A stretch of 39,299 nt of DNA. It comes from Entophlyctis helioformis. Lineage: Eukaryota > Chytridiomycota > Chytridiomycetes > Chytridiales > Chytriomycetaceae. The stretch spans positions 1-39,299 of the forward strand of contig JAHLKH010000217.1 in NCBI GenBank assembly GCA_025526915.1, given 5' to 3'. The translations under genes were made by a program, and so were the position numbers. Positions 18,251 through 28,871 of the stretch are shown here, piece by piece; position 1 is the stretch's first letter; each line of letters begins with the position of its first letter. The notes beneath the pieces are model-generated. The model did no database searches. It was given only the letters and a program-made list of their open reading frames with translations, and was not told the origin of the DNA.

Positions 18251-21200
18251 ATGCAGCGGATCAGCATGGAAAGCAGCAGCGTCAGCAGGGGCATGGTGCG
18301 GCCGTCAGTCAACATGCTGTACCCGTCGTCGTCTGCCGCTGCCGCTGCACCGGCACATGACTGGCAGTCCGACCTGGCTGTGCCGTTGTCCCAGACATTC
18401 GCCCACAACGGCCATTCGAACCCCCAGGCCGTTCATAGTCAGTCACAGCACCAACAACAACAACAGCAGCAAAAGCAACGCCAGCCGCCCAAGCCAGCCT
18501 GGGACTCGTCGTCAAGAGCCGCGTCGGCATCCTCATCGCCACGCTCGCAACGTCTGCATGTGGCGTTTGCTGAGCCATCGCATCCGTCCCAACAGCAGCA
18601 ACATCAACAACAGCAACATCAACAACAGCATCAGCATCAACAGCAGCAGGTCCCTCCACCGCTGGTCTTGCTCGCGTCGTCGCGTCCAGGCTCCGGCTCC
18701 ATCGCCTCGCGCGGCCGCACAGGCAGTATCACCAGCACCGCTGCCAGCGCTTACGGCGGGCTGGGAATGCCAAGCAGTACATCGAACCGCAAGAGCAAGA
18801 CGACGACAACGACAGCAACTGGCAGTAGTGGCGGTGGCGGTGGCGGTAGTGGCTACGCGTCGGGCGGGCTTGTGAGTGCTTCGGCCGTATCGGGTGCATC
18901 CAAGGTTATCGCGCCAGGTGACGGCACCCGGCCAGCGCTGCTCCTGGACATGCTCCGCTACGTGCGCGAAGAGCTGCGGCACCTCGGAGCCGAAAGGTGC
19001 GTCTCCCACTTGCCTCGTCACTCATCCCACCTCTCCACGCGTACATGCTGGCTCGACTGACACTCACCATGGTGGGCAGGTCCAGTCTGGGCGATCCACG
19101 CCGTCTGCAAGTGTTCCGCGAAGCGTTTGACCATTTCATCAACGAGTTCAAGACATACCAGCCGATCCTGTCCGAGATCAAGAACGAGTATGACCACGTT
19201 GTGCAAGCGCAGCGCGAGCAGCTGGATAAGCAAGAGTCGCTCAAGGGGAAGCTGTCGGTGATCCGGTTCCAGTCGGCCCAGGAGCTGGACAAGGTGCGCA
19301 ACGAGGCTCTGCATGCCATGCGTAGTCTGAGGTACGATGACGATCGCCGCCGCCAACCGCATTGCCTGTCTCCACGCACCACGCACGCGCTACAACCACT
19401 GACATGTGGCGGCATGGACGGGACACGACCAGCATGGACAACCAGGCGCTGGTGGCCGAGGCCGAGGGGCTCAAAGGCCAGATAGCCGAGGCCGAGAAGC
19501 GGTACGCGACGCTGATGGAGGACATGCGGCGCAAGGAGATCAGCCAGTACTCGCAGGAGCATCCGGCCGTGAGCGAGCTGCGGCAGCTGGCCAACGAGTT
19601 TGCTGTCTACGAGCGCAATGCCCAGGACAAGCTGGCTGCCAAGGAATACGAGATATCCCGGCTCGAGACGAGTTTCAATATGGGTGCGTGTTTGCTGCTG
19701 GACGGGTTGGCGGGTTGGATGGGTTGTGGAGTGAGGTCGGATCAAACGGGTAAAGGGGATGCTGACGTGCACAATGTGCGGCGAGGGGCCGACAGCCAAA
19801 CAGGAGCTGGCCGACATGCACAGCGAGATTGCCTCGCTGCAGAAGCAGCTGTCGGCCGCCATATCACCACTCGACCACCAACGCGTCAAGCTGCAGCTGG
19901 ATGCAGCCTTGGCCGATGTCGAGCGGCTCGAGAACGAGACCTTCCAAGCCGTTGCGTGCCGCCTTGTCCTGTTTGCTGGCGCACCTGCTACCGCTTAGCT
20001 GACGCTGTTGTTGTGGCCATGTGAGCAGGCACAAGCACGCGGCAAGCAGGACCAGAAGATCAAGGATCTCGAGGCGGCCATCAAGAAGCGCGACGAAGAG
20101 CTGTACCCGGACTGGGACTACATCCAGAGCGGGTTTGGATCGAGCATCCGCGAGTACTGGACGCTCGCCAAGGGTCTCGACTACAACGAAACCATCTCCA
20201 CGCTGATTGGCGAGCTGGTCAAGGCACGGGCAGGCGGGCCCGTTGCAGCCAAAAGCGAGAACAAGGATGATGGCAGCCAGTCCGTTGTCGCTTGTGCTCT
20301 GCCGCCATGGACGCGGTGTTGGTGGAAGAGATGACTGGCTGACCGAATGGCGTGTGACACGATGAACAGCCATGCGTCGTCGCATTCCAAGTCTGCGCAC
20401 GACGAGGACAGCCAAGAGGTTGCATACTTTGTCGGGCTTGGCCTGGGAAGCAGTGTCCCTAAGCTGCTGCGGTGAGTCAATGTGCCTGTGGTGCACACGA
20501 CGACCACGAGCATGTTTGCACGCATGCAGATCACTGCGGCTCATGGTGCTGGACAGGTACAAGGGCAAGGTGCAGAACCGACGGCTCAGCAAAAAGGACT
20601 GTCTGCAGCTCATTCGCGACACGTGGGAGGCCAAGGCCGTGTTTGACGCATCGCCAAAGAACAAGGGCAAGCGATCCAAGGTGCAGCGGGTTCCCGTTGC
20701 GCACTCCACGACCGCATCTAACCACGATATGCGGTGTGGCAGATGAGCGACTTTCTGTTCATGTATCTCAAGAAGCGGTTTGGATCGCAAGAGATTGTGG
20801 CCGAGTGGGGATACAACCTCTTGGACGCGTGCAAGAAGCACGGGTTCCAGAGCGTCGACTGCCAGCTGTTCCACGACATCCTCAACGGTATGCATTCGAG
20901 TGTGCATGCATGGCCCGTGCTGGCGCTGCTCAAGCCACACACACACGAACACAGCCTGACCCGCGTCCTGTCCACGACGAGCAGACGATGTCCACGAGGA
21001 AGTGTACCACAAGATGCAGGCAACGATGGAGCGACTCAAGAACGTGTTTTACCGGCTGGATCTGCATCTGCACGATGGCAAGGCTCGCGGGTTTGTGCCA
21101 CGGCGGGACGTGATGCTCGCACTCAAAAAGTTCTGGCCGGCCAAGAGCGAGCAGCAGCGTGAGATGCTCGAGAATGTGAGTGGCTGATGCACAGCTGCGG

Positions 21201-21719
21201 ATGGCACAACGGACGCGCGACTCACTCGATGCGGACAATGGACAGGCACTCGAAAGTGACCAGCCCGGGCCAAACATCACGTACCGATGGCTGTTTGAGT
21301 CGGACGGCGACAGTGTGTTCCTGGATGTTGTCCGCGAGCAGGAGAACGAGGAGCGGGCGGCGTACATCCAAGGGCTGCAGACGCTCTTTGACAACTTTTC
21401 CAAAGACGACACGCTGTCGGCCACGGACATTGCGCGGCTGCTGGCCATGTTTGACGCGGACAAGCGCAAGCGCGATCTGGACGAGTATCTGGTGCGCGGG
21501 TTTGGCGTGAGCGGGCTGGACATGATCAAGGCCAAGACGATGATTGACAAGAAGGCGTTTCTCAAGGCAAGCAACGGCACACGCGTTTGCCGTGGCGAGG
21601 AGAGGCAATGCAGACTGACCTTGACTGGACGGCAGAATCTCAAACGCGGCGTGCTCGTCTTTGGGCTCGTGTCTGACGCGGCACGGGCAGACATGTTTGA
21701 GATGGTTGCGGTGCAGGCG

Positions 21720-21750
<31 letters not shown>

Positions 21751-21779
21751 CAGAGGAATCAAGCGGTGAGAATGCATGA
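18251..21779 (+). CDS. TSNAXIP1: TSNAXIP1-like (translin-associated factor X-interacting protein 1) protein
   Basis: Ten exons: 18251-18996, 19080-19331, 19433-19683, 19796-19950, 20029-20279, 20370-20471, 20530-20680, 20743-20887, 20985-21175 and 21246-21779. They give 925 residues, or 902 if a GC-AG intron 21567-21635 is removed. The first 220 residues are Ser/Gln-rich and disordered. Then comes the TSNAXIP1 N-terminal domain: ALLLDMLRYVREELRHLGAE, LQVFREAFDHFINEFKTYQP and ILSEIKNEYDHVV. Coiled coil follows to about residue 560. The C-terminal part has WGYNLLDACKKHG, LFHDILNDDVHEEVYHKM and helix pairs like degenerate EF-hands (TLSATDIARLLAMFDADKRK). In animals the family is expressed in ciliated and germ cells; a flagellar role here is inference. 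Exon 5's end (GTCCGT at 20280) is the least certain junction. An alternative ATG lies at 18203. Confidence 0.8.
21721..21750 (+). repeat. (GGACAG)5 coding hexamer repeat
   Basis: Five hexamer copies near the 3' end of the TSNAXIP1-like gene encode alternating Gly-Thr just before the terminal EESSGENA. Confidence 0.9.
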
Positions 21780-21859
21780 GGAAAGGAATTCATTTGACGC
21801 CACTGCACAGCCACGGAATACATACACAGTACACAAGCGAGTGCATAGCTGGCAGGCCG

Positions 21860-22942
21860 CTACAGTGAGCCACAAGGGCCGGAGGGGCAGTGGTCGGCAT
21901 CGTCCCCAGGCACGTGCTGGGTGGACGCGGTCATGTCGGCAAAGAAGATCTCGTCGAGAAAGGCCTCGAAGCGACTGCTTGGGCTCTTGTCGAGCGATGC
22001 GATCTTGGACACGTTGTCGTACGACTGGGCACGGGTCAGCGACGCCGCCGGTGTGGATGCTGACGATGCTGACGACGATGCATTCGTGGCTGGACGCGGC
22101 AGTTCGGGGCTGGGCTGTGCACTGCGTTCATGGCTGGTGGCAGCGTGGCTCGCAGACACCGGGTCGTTGAGCGAGTCGAGCAGGTGCGAGATCATTGCGT
22201 CTGTGGAGGGCGAGGGAAAGGCGGGCTGATGGTCGGGCAGCGAGGCAGATGGGACACTGGGCGGCTCTTGGAGGGGCCAGTTGTGAGACACTTGCGATGG
22301 CGAGAGCGGGGCGGCGAGGAGATGCAGGAACGAGGCCGTGTTGCAGTGCGCCTCGTAGTAGGCGGACAGCGACGGGAGGGCTGGGCCGTGGACAGGCGGC
22401 TGGACAGGCGGCTGGACAGGCGGCAGCCCCCAGCGCGGGTCTGGCACGGGATCGACGGGCACGCGGTGGAAGCGCGCGAGGCCCGGGTCGGGGGCGTGAG
22501 ACAGGGCCGGGACCGTGGCGTCGCAGGCGTCGCAGGCGTCGCAGGTCTCGACGTCGCGTGGTTGTGTGGCAGTGGGCTGTAAGAGAGGGGCGTGAGACAG
22601 ATGCGAGACACGCGTGAGACACGCGTGAGACAGATGCGAGACAGCAGGCAGCGAGAGCACCTTGGACTGCGCCTGCACCTTGGACTGCGCCTTGTAGGCG
22701 GCACCGAGGGCGGCCAGGATGTGCGGCCACGGCAGGCCGCGCAGCGCCGTGCGGAAGGAGAGCGAGTGCGCGGCCATGAACGCGCGCCACGCGGCCGAGT
22801 CCTTGTCGCTGCTCGTGCTGCTCGTGCTGCTCTTGCTGCGTCTCTTGTTGCTGCTGCTCTTGTTGCTGGTGTCGCTGCTCTTGTTGTTGGTGTCGCTGCT
22901 CTTATTGGTGTCATCGTGGTTGCTGCTGCTGCTGTCGCCCAT
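21860..22942 (-). CDS. Unknown Ser/Pro-rich protein
   Basis: An open frame of 360 residues runs from ATG 22942 to the stop at 21860. It starts MGDSSSSNHDDTNKSSD with Asp/Ser/Lys-rich repeats. A short ordered-looking segment follows (AWRAFMAAHSLSFRTALRGL then PWPHILAALGAAYKAQSK) that vaguely recalls HMG/YABBY-type helices, but this is weak. The rest is Pro/Ser/Ala-rich, with small repeats (three PPVQ units, DACDACDA), and ends in a conserved-looking SRFEAFLDEIFFADMTAS helix. An in-frame 84-bp segment (22660-22577) starts GTGCTC and ends CTCTCTTACAG, an excellent acceptor, so it is probably an intron; removing it leaves 332 residues. I do not recognise the protein; a nuclear role is only a guess. 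It is convergent with TSNAXIP1 (80 bp gap) and divergent from the seven-TM gene (112 bp). Confidence 0.6.
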   Translation of the reverse strand: MGDSSSSNHDDTNKSSDTNNKSSDTSNKSSSNKRRSKSSTSSTSSDKDSAAWRAFMAAHSLSFRTALRGLPWPHILAALGAAYKAQSKVQAQSKVLSLPAVSHLSHACLTRVSHLSHAPLLQPTATQPRDVETCDACDACDATVPALSHAPDPGLARFHRVPVDPVPDPRWGLPPVQPPVQPPVHGPALPSLSAYYEAHCNTASFLHLLAAPLSPSQVSHNWPLQEPPSVPSASLPDHQPAFPSPSTDAMISHLLDSLNDPVSASHAATSHERSAQPSPELPRPATNASSSASSASTPAASLTRAQSYDNVSKIASLDKSPSSRFEAFLDEIFFADMTASTQHVPGDDADHCPSGPCGSL

Positions 22943-23054
22943 GGCCGCTTGTGTGGCTGCGGGCAAAGTCGCGCTCGTGCACCGCGCGGCCTTTGGCTTG
23001 CTCTTGCCCACAAACACCAAAACGGTCCACCGCCATCCAGCCATCCAGCCATCC
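22943..23054. promoter_or_regulatory. 112-bp divergent promoter region
   Basis: This short gap lies between the starts of the unknown Ser/Pro-rich gene (-) and the seven-TM gene (+). It contains three CCATCCAG(C) repeats just upstream of the plus-strand ATG. Confidence 0.4.
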
Positions 23055-23061
23055 ATGGCCA

Positions 23062-23096
<35 letters not shown>

Positions 23097-25670
23097 ACCA
23101 TGACAACAACAACCTCGGCCTCGGGCGGCGGCGTCTTCTTTGACGTCTTTGGCGGGCGGCCGCTGCCAAACTGCCCCTACGCATCGTCGTCGCTGCCCCC
23201 GGCTGCTGCCCCTGCTGCTGCACTCCAGCAACAGCCACTGCAACAGCCACTCCCGCCTTTCCCGCCCGGCAGCAGCAGCTCGGCATTCATGCTCGCCCTT
23301 CCACTCCAGCAACAACAACAACAACCACAACCACAACAACCACTCCCACTCCAACCACAACCGCAACAGCAGCTGCTGTTCCACAACCCCGCCATCTCGG
23401 CGTCCTTCCTCGGCATCTCGCTGGCCGCCTTTGTCTTTGCCGCCCTGACCCTCGCTCGCTTCGACCAGGTCCGCATCTTCAACCGCCGCATCGCCCACCC
23501 GTCTGTGCGCAACAGAGAGTATGCCGCCCTCTTCTTCCTGCTCAGTGCCAGGTGTGTGTGTGTGTGTGTGTTTGTACTTGCATGTGTCTGCATGCCTACA
23601 TGTCTGCGTCTTTGTATCCTTACATGTCTGCATCGGTCTGCTGTGCCACCATCATGCCCCTGGCTGACCAACCAACCTTTGGCCAACCAACCTTCCGCCT
23701 CCGCCCAAACAAGCTTTGCCATCGACGCCGTGCGCTACATTCTGGATCTGCCCCATGCACCGCGCCCGTCGCTGGCCCTGCTGGCCACGCCTCCGTCTGC
23801 CTGGCTCGCTCCTTCTCCAAACTCGTCGCTCCCGCCGCTGCCGCCGCTGCCGCTGCCTCACACCCCGGCCTCGTCCATCGTCGGTCCCCACGTCATCGAT
23901 GCCTGGCTGCTCATGGCCTCGGCCCTGCTCAGATCCGCCGCCGTCTTTGTGCTTGCCCTCGCCCTCAACCAGCAGCGCAAGCATCGCTCGCTGGCCATCG
24001 ATCCGCCGCCCCGCTCGCCGTCCAGACGCGACTCGTTTGCCGGCCCGCCCAGGCTCGGCACGCTCGGCTCGCCAAACAGATCGTCTGCACGCCACTCTGC
24101 TCCTGCTCGCACTCGCCAGCACCAGCAGCATGCACAGCACTCTGGCGACGAGAGCAACGCGCCGCTGCTGCCGTCGCATCTTCCCATCTACACAAGCCCT
24201 CTCAACGCATCGCTTCCAGCCGGCGCCAGTCTTGGATCGCAGTCGCCTGCTGCAGCACTCGGTGCAGCACATCCGCCACATCCGCCTCTTCTCGCAACGG
24301 GTCCTGGATCAACATCTGGCTCTGCAGCTGGCTCTGCAACTGGAGGCGTCCACGGCAACTTTGGCCCGCCTTTCCGCCGCTCTCTGGCATCGCCGTCGCG
24401 CTCATCGTCTGGATCTTTTGCAGCCAGCGCAGCCGCAGCTGCATCTGCCACCCCGAGCGGCGCAGTCGGACTGAACGGCCTTCCTGCCCCTGGCATCACC
24501 GTCGCCGTTCCGCCGTCACTGGGGCCAATCTCGCCGCGACTGTCGGCCACTCGGCCTGGTGGATCCGCGGCTGGTGGATCTGCGTCGCGTGCGTTTGGAA
24601 CGGGCTCGCTGGGTCCGCAAGCCTCGCGTCTTTCTCGCCGATCATCGCATAGCTCGCTTGAGCAAGGCTCGTTCAGAGACGACAGCTCGGTCGACTATAC
24701 AACCGACGCTGACCACGATGACGATGATGCGGCTACCCCGCTGCTGGGTGGTCGGCGACCGCGTCTGCTGGACTGGCCGTCCATCTGGTTCTACAAGATC
24801 AAGGACTCGACAAGAGCCTTTCTAAGGCAGCTCTTTTTCAACTGGGAGTTTGTGTTTGTGCTGCTGTTCCTGGCCAAGATCACGGGCATGCTGCTTGTCG
24901 TGTAAGTCTTGCAATCTTGCCGCCTCACCGTCTTGCTGAACAGGCTCTGATACTCATACTGCTCCTGTGTGTCCAGAGACCCCGCTGCGTTCATTGACGA
25001 CTCGCTCGTCTCTGGCAATGGATCGTTTGACTTGAGGTCGGCGGCGACCAACGTGGCTCTCAACTCGGACGACGCCAGATTCATTGCCATGGGGGTCCTG
25101 TCTGCGCTCCAGTTCATCCCGCTGCTGATCATGCTGTTCTGCATCGTGACAGGCAGCTCTCAGCCACCGCAGCGCACGCAGACCTCTGGCCGCCCGTCGC
25201 GGCGCGCACGCAGACGGCAAGGACCGGCGATCCTGACCAAGTGCCTCTTTTGCATCAGTGTCCTGATGATGTCTGTGTGGTGGATCGAGCCCAGTCTGGT
25301 GTCGCGCGCCATTGAGCAGCATATCCAGGGAACCATGGACCCGCAGACGGGCTACGAGGGCAGCGTCTGCGTGGTTCCTCCGTGGTGGTGGCTGGAAGTG
25401 CCGCGCAACACATCAGCGCCGACCATGCCGGATGGGCAGCTGCTGCCATCGGAGGCGTTTGCAGCCACTGCCATGCATCGTGGCGGGTCGGACCGCATTG
25501 GCCTGAATGCACACGGGTGGGCGTCGTGGGTCGATGTCAGCCAGTGGGTCGGCATGGCCGGCCTGTGGATCCTGTTCCTGGCCATGCGCGCCGAGTTCAA
25601 GCGCAACATGGAGGAGTGGGTGTGGGTCACGGTCAGCGAGGTGCAGAACACGTTCGACTTTCGTCGCTAG
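23055..25670 (+). CDS. Unknown seven-transmembrane protein with a long Ser/Pro-rich loop
   Basis: Three exons (23055-23551, 23714-24901, 24977-25670) give 792 residues. Seven hydrophobic helices can be read in order: SASFLGISLAAFVFAALTLA, EYAALFFLLSASFAIDAV, AWLLMASALLRSAAVFVLAL, FVFVLLFLAKITGMLLVV, FIAMGVLSALQFIPLLIMLF, LFCISVLMMSVWW and WVGMAGLWILFLAM. A Thr/Ala and Gln/Pro-rich N-terminus of about 110 residues precedes them. A Ser/Gly/Pro-rich loop of over 300 residues separates helices 3 and 4. Basic residues follow helix 1 (RFDQVRIFNRR). Seven helices with a variable loop recall GPCR-like or TOM1/THH1-like proteins, but I cannot place it in a family. Intron 1's donor sits inside a GT microsatellite; intron 1 is 162 bp, a multiple of three without a stop, and its removal joins SAS in phase. 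The start at 23055 is chosen as the first ATG of the low-complexity leader; 23100 is possible. Confidence 0.7.
23552..23571 (+). repeat. (GT)10 microsatellite at a splice donor
   Basis: The donor of the first intron of the seven-TM gene is the first GT of a ten-unit run, so several alternative donors lie within 20 bases. Confidence 0.85.
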
Positions 25671-25819
25671 CACCAGCACCAGCTCCTTGCCTCTGCTCCT
25701 TGCCTCTACACTGTCCCTTCTGTACCACACGCAATGAACCTGATTGTCAGCTTCCAGGCCGAGGCATGCGAGCCATCTGCGCGATGCTTGCGCGATCTGG
25801 CCTTTGCCCGCAACGAACG
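25671..25819. other. Short same-strand gap before Y14
   Basis: This is 149 bp between the seven-TM stop and the Y14 start. It must hold the end signals of one gene and the promoter of the next. Nothing distinctive is seen. Confidence 0.35.
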
Positions 25820-27077
25820 ATGAGCGCCGAGCAGCAGTTTGAAGTGTCGGTCGACCTGGACGATGTTGGCGCCGACGACATGCTGGTGGATGACGGTGCG
25901 TGGAGGCGGACAGGCCGTGGGGGTCGAGACGGCGTGCGGGAAAGAGGGCGGGAGTGCAGGAGTGCGAGAGAGCCGGCCTCTGTGCTGCCAGCCCGCCAGC
26001 CCGCCAGCCAGCCTTCACAGCCAACTTGCACGACGCCGTGTCGCTGACTCGCTGACTCGCTGCCCGTGACAGACCCGACCATCCGCCTCAAGGCCAAGGC
26101 GGCGACCCGCAAGGGCCGTGGCTTCAGCAGGCCTGGTAAGCGGCTGCATGCTGCCTGGCTTCTGGCTGCCTCGCTGCAGCCTGCTGGCTGGCTGACCGAC
26201 AGACTCACGCATCGGCACGCTTGGACAGACGCCGAGATGAGCGAGGGCCGCTTCGAGGCTCTCGAGGCCAACGCAACGGGCAAGGCTCAGCGATGTAGGC
26301 ACCGCCCACCGTGCGCTCGCATCCCCCGCCTACCTACAGGCCAGACTGCTTTCCTGCCTGCCTCTGCCTGCCCACCCACTGCTGCTGCATGTCTCGTGGC
26401 AATGGGCGGCGTGCTGACGAGTGCCGTCTGGCCTGCCCGTCCCAATCGCTGCAGCCATCGAGGGCTGGATCGTGCTCGTGACAGGCATTCACGAAGAGGC
26501 CACCGAAGAGGACGTCACGGACAAGTTTGCAGAGTTTGGTGCCATCAAGAACCTGCACCTCAACCTCGACCGCCGGACGGGCTACGTCAAGGTGCGCTGC
26601 TCCAGACTGTCAATCTGTGTCCCTATCTGTGCATGCGTGCATGCATGCATCCACCCATCCATGCGACTGACGAGATGCCGTGTCGGTGCCAACGGCCAAC
26701 AACAGGGATACGCGCTGATCGAGTACGAGACGTACAAGGACGCCAAGACGGCGATTGATGAGGGCAATGGCATGGAGCTGCTCGGGTCCATCATCCAGGC
26801 GGATTTCGCGTTTGTGCGCGGACCCAGCGAGAGCAAGAGCGTGCAGCATGTGGGCGGGGCTCGTCGTGAACGCGGCGGAGCTGGCCGCGACGCTGGTCGT
26901 GACGCCGGCCGCGATGCAGAGCGCGTTCCCGAGCGTGCCGAGCGTGGTGAGCGTGGTGAGCGTGGTGAGCGTTCGGATCGCTCGGATCGTATCATGGACC
27001 GTCTGGGCGATCGCGACCGCAGCGACCGCGGCGATCGCCGTCGTCAGGACGACGACAACCACAACCGTCGTAGATAA
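25820..27077 (+). CDS. RBM8A: RNA-binding protein Y14/RBM8A, exon-junction complex core
   Basis: Five exons (25820-25895, 26073-26135, 26229-26294, 26455-26591, 26706-27077) give 237 residues. The N-terminus has the KLK-type helix and RKGRGF motif of Y14. The RRM runs from [20 protein letters not shown] through [20 protein letters not shown] (RNP1 region GYALIEYE) to DFAFVRGP. Y14 pairs with Mago and sits with eIF4A3 on spliced mRNA, marking exon junctions. After the RRM comes a tail of about 75 residues with GRDA, RGE and DRSD repeats, longer than the short RS-rich tail of animal Y14. Intron 4 (26592-26705, 114 bp) is a multiple of three with no stop, so retention would insert 38 residues inside the RRM. 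Exons 1-3 are only 63-76 bp. All five junctions agree with the family sequence. Confidence 0.95.
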
Positions 27078-27223
27078 TCACACATTCTCTTCTCTTTATG
27101 GTACTCTTCCACTCTCCCTTGCCGACCCTCGCCTGTTTGACGGTGTCTCTTTCGTTTTTACATGAACATGCGGCTATTCCTGTGCATAAGTCTTTTCTGT
27201 TCATTGCCAGTGGTGGTCGAGGG

Positions 27224-28725
27224 TCAGTCTTGCCGCAGTGGTGATCCGCCCGGCATTGGCATGGGCAGCCCGGGCAGGCCCATGCCGGTGGCCAGACTCG
27301 ACCGTCTGCTTCGCGCATGGTTGGCCAGGCTGGCGACACTCGCGCCGGCCGAGTCTCCTCCCATGTATGTCGACCCGAGCACCGACGATCCCATGGGCGA
27401 AGATCCAATCGAGTTGATCATCATGCTGCCACGTCGGTCGTCTATGTTGGCGCCACCGCCGCCACCGCCGCCGCCGCCGCCCTGGCCGTGTGGATTCAAC
27501 TGCATGACCGAATGCTTGGGTTGCAGGAAATGCGAGCCGAGAGCCCGTCGGCCGTGGTACCCGTGCTTGCCGCCGTGCTTGGGCATGAGCAGGAACGACG
27601 AGCCCAAGCCGTGCGAGCCGGTCGTCGCGTTGCTCTCTCGGCGTGCCTCGGCCTGCCGTTCCGCCTCGATGCGACGGTCATTGAAGCGCTTGAGCATCAT
27701 GAAAAACTCGGCGAGGATCGTGTCCGTCTGGTGGTCGCGAGTGTGGGAGGTGAGGTAATGCGAAGTGTCAGAGACCCATGCTCACGATACCGCAGCGCGA
27801 TGGAACGCCAATGCCAACGCAGACAGCCGGCTCCAACGCATACACCCACAATCTCTTTGCGCTTGCGGTGCACCTCGAGTTTGCCCAGCAGCTCCGTCTT
27901 CTCGGCCATGGTCTTTTTGATGCTCATGCTCGTCTCGTTGATCTCGCGCTGCAGGGCAAAGATGCGCGGGATGAGCCGCTCCTTTTCCATGAGGTCGACG
28001 AGGCGGCGTTTTTCCCATGTGAGGGCAAGGGGGTCGTCGGCGAGGCCGATGCACGACGCCGTGAGCGTGGCGTTGCGGTCGGCGAAAAAGGGCGAGATGT
28101 GCAGCATCTCCTCGAGCTCGCGGCGGTCTTTTTCGGCCTGCGTGAAGCGCTTGGGGAGTGCCCATTCGTAGTCGCCCGGTGGCCGTGTGATGGACTTGCG
28201 CGTGTTGCTGCTGACCGAGAGGGATGCGCCACCGATGCCGATACCGATGCCATTAAGCGACGACGACGAGTCGTCCAGCGTCGTGGTGATGGTCGCTGCG
28301 GGCATGTTTTCCGACCACTGGTCGATACGGTGGCGGCACACGGAATACGCCGTCTCGCGTTTGCGCGGCGCGATGTTCTCGTCCTCCATCCACAGCAGCG
28401 CCGTGCGCCGTGCCGCAAAGATGGCCAGCTGCGCTTGCCGCGCCGTGTTGGGCCCCACGGCCGCCGACGAGATGTCGAGCTTGGCCTGCAGCTGCCGCGC
28501 AAGGGCAGACGGCAGCCGCGTGCCCGACTTGTCGTGGTTGACGCCAAGCAGAGCGGCCGGCGTGCCGTCGCTGGACGACAGCGAGTCCGTGGACCCCATG
28601 TCGTCGCCACCGAGCCCGCCAAAGCCGCCGAGATCGCCTCGCCCATTGAACACCTGGTTCTGGCGCAGGTTGTTGAGGAACTGCGTGTTGTTGAGCGCTG
28701 CGCTGCTCCGTGTCGACTTGTCCAT
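27224..28725 (-). CDS. Unknown coiled-coil protein with Gly-rich tail
   Basis: Two exons (28725-27850 and 27727-27224) give 459 residues (461 if the donor is GTATGC at 27843). Start MDKSTRSSAALNNTQFLNNL; Gly/Ser-rich to residue 60. A helical segment TARQAQLAIFAARRTALLW follows, and a conserved-looking block YEWALPKRFTQAEKDRRELE with MLHISPFFADR. A coiled coil runs from TWEKRRLVDLMEKERLIPRI through the intron to FFMMLKRFNDRRIEAERQAE. The last 110 residues are low complexity with a ten-Gly run and His/Lys/Met-rich patches. I do not recognise the family. An in-frame ATG further upstream would add a Val-run that mimics a signal peptide; it comes from a (GGT) repeat and is disfavoured. It converges on Y14 with a 146-bp gap. 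Confidence 0.65.
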
Positions 28726-28837
28726 CCCTCCTGCCCCCCGCGACAATCTCCAATGGCATGTAAACCCATCTAACGCGTGAACGCAGACTGTACCAACCAC
28801 CACCACCACCACCACCGCCACCGAACAAACGTGTGAC

Positions 28838-28860
28838 GTCATGCGCATTTATTGCATGAC
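28838..28860 (-). terminator. 7-bp inverted repeat holding an AATAAA signal
   Basis: GTCATGC (28838-28844) and GCATGAC (28854-28860) are perfect inverted repeats with the minus-strand AATAAA (28853-28848) in the loop, 19 bases past the stop at 28872. It is the likely poly(A) signal of the Ser/Gln-rich gene and closely resembles 1151-1173. Confidence 0.5.
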
Positions 28861-28871
28861 GAATGAGGCGT

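Noticed and set aside
28726..28848. Upstream in-frame ATG giving a signal-peptide-like start to the coiled-coil gene
   Set aside because: The hydrophobic stretch is a Val run produced by a GGT microsatellite; the rest of the protein looks cytosolic and the ATG at 28725 has no competing coding evidence upstream.
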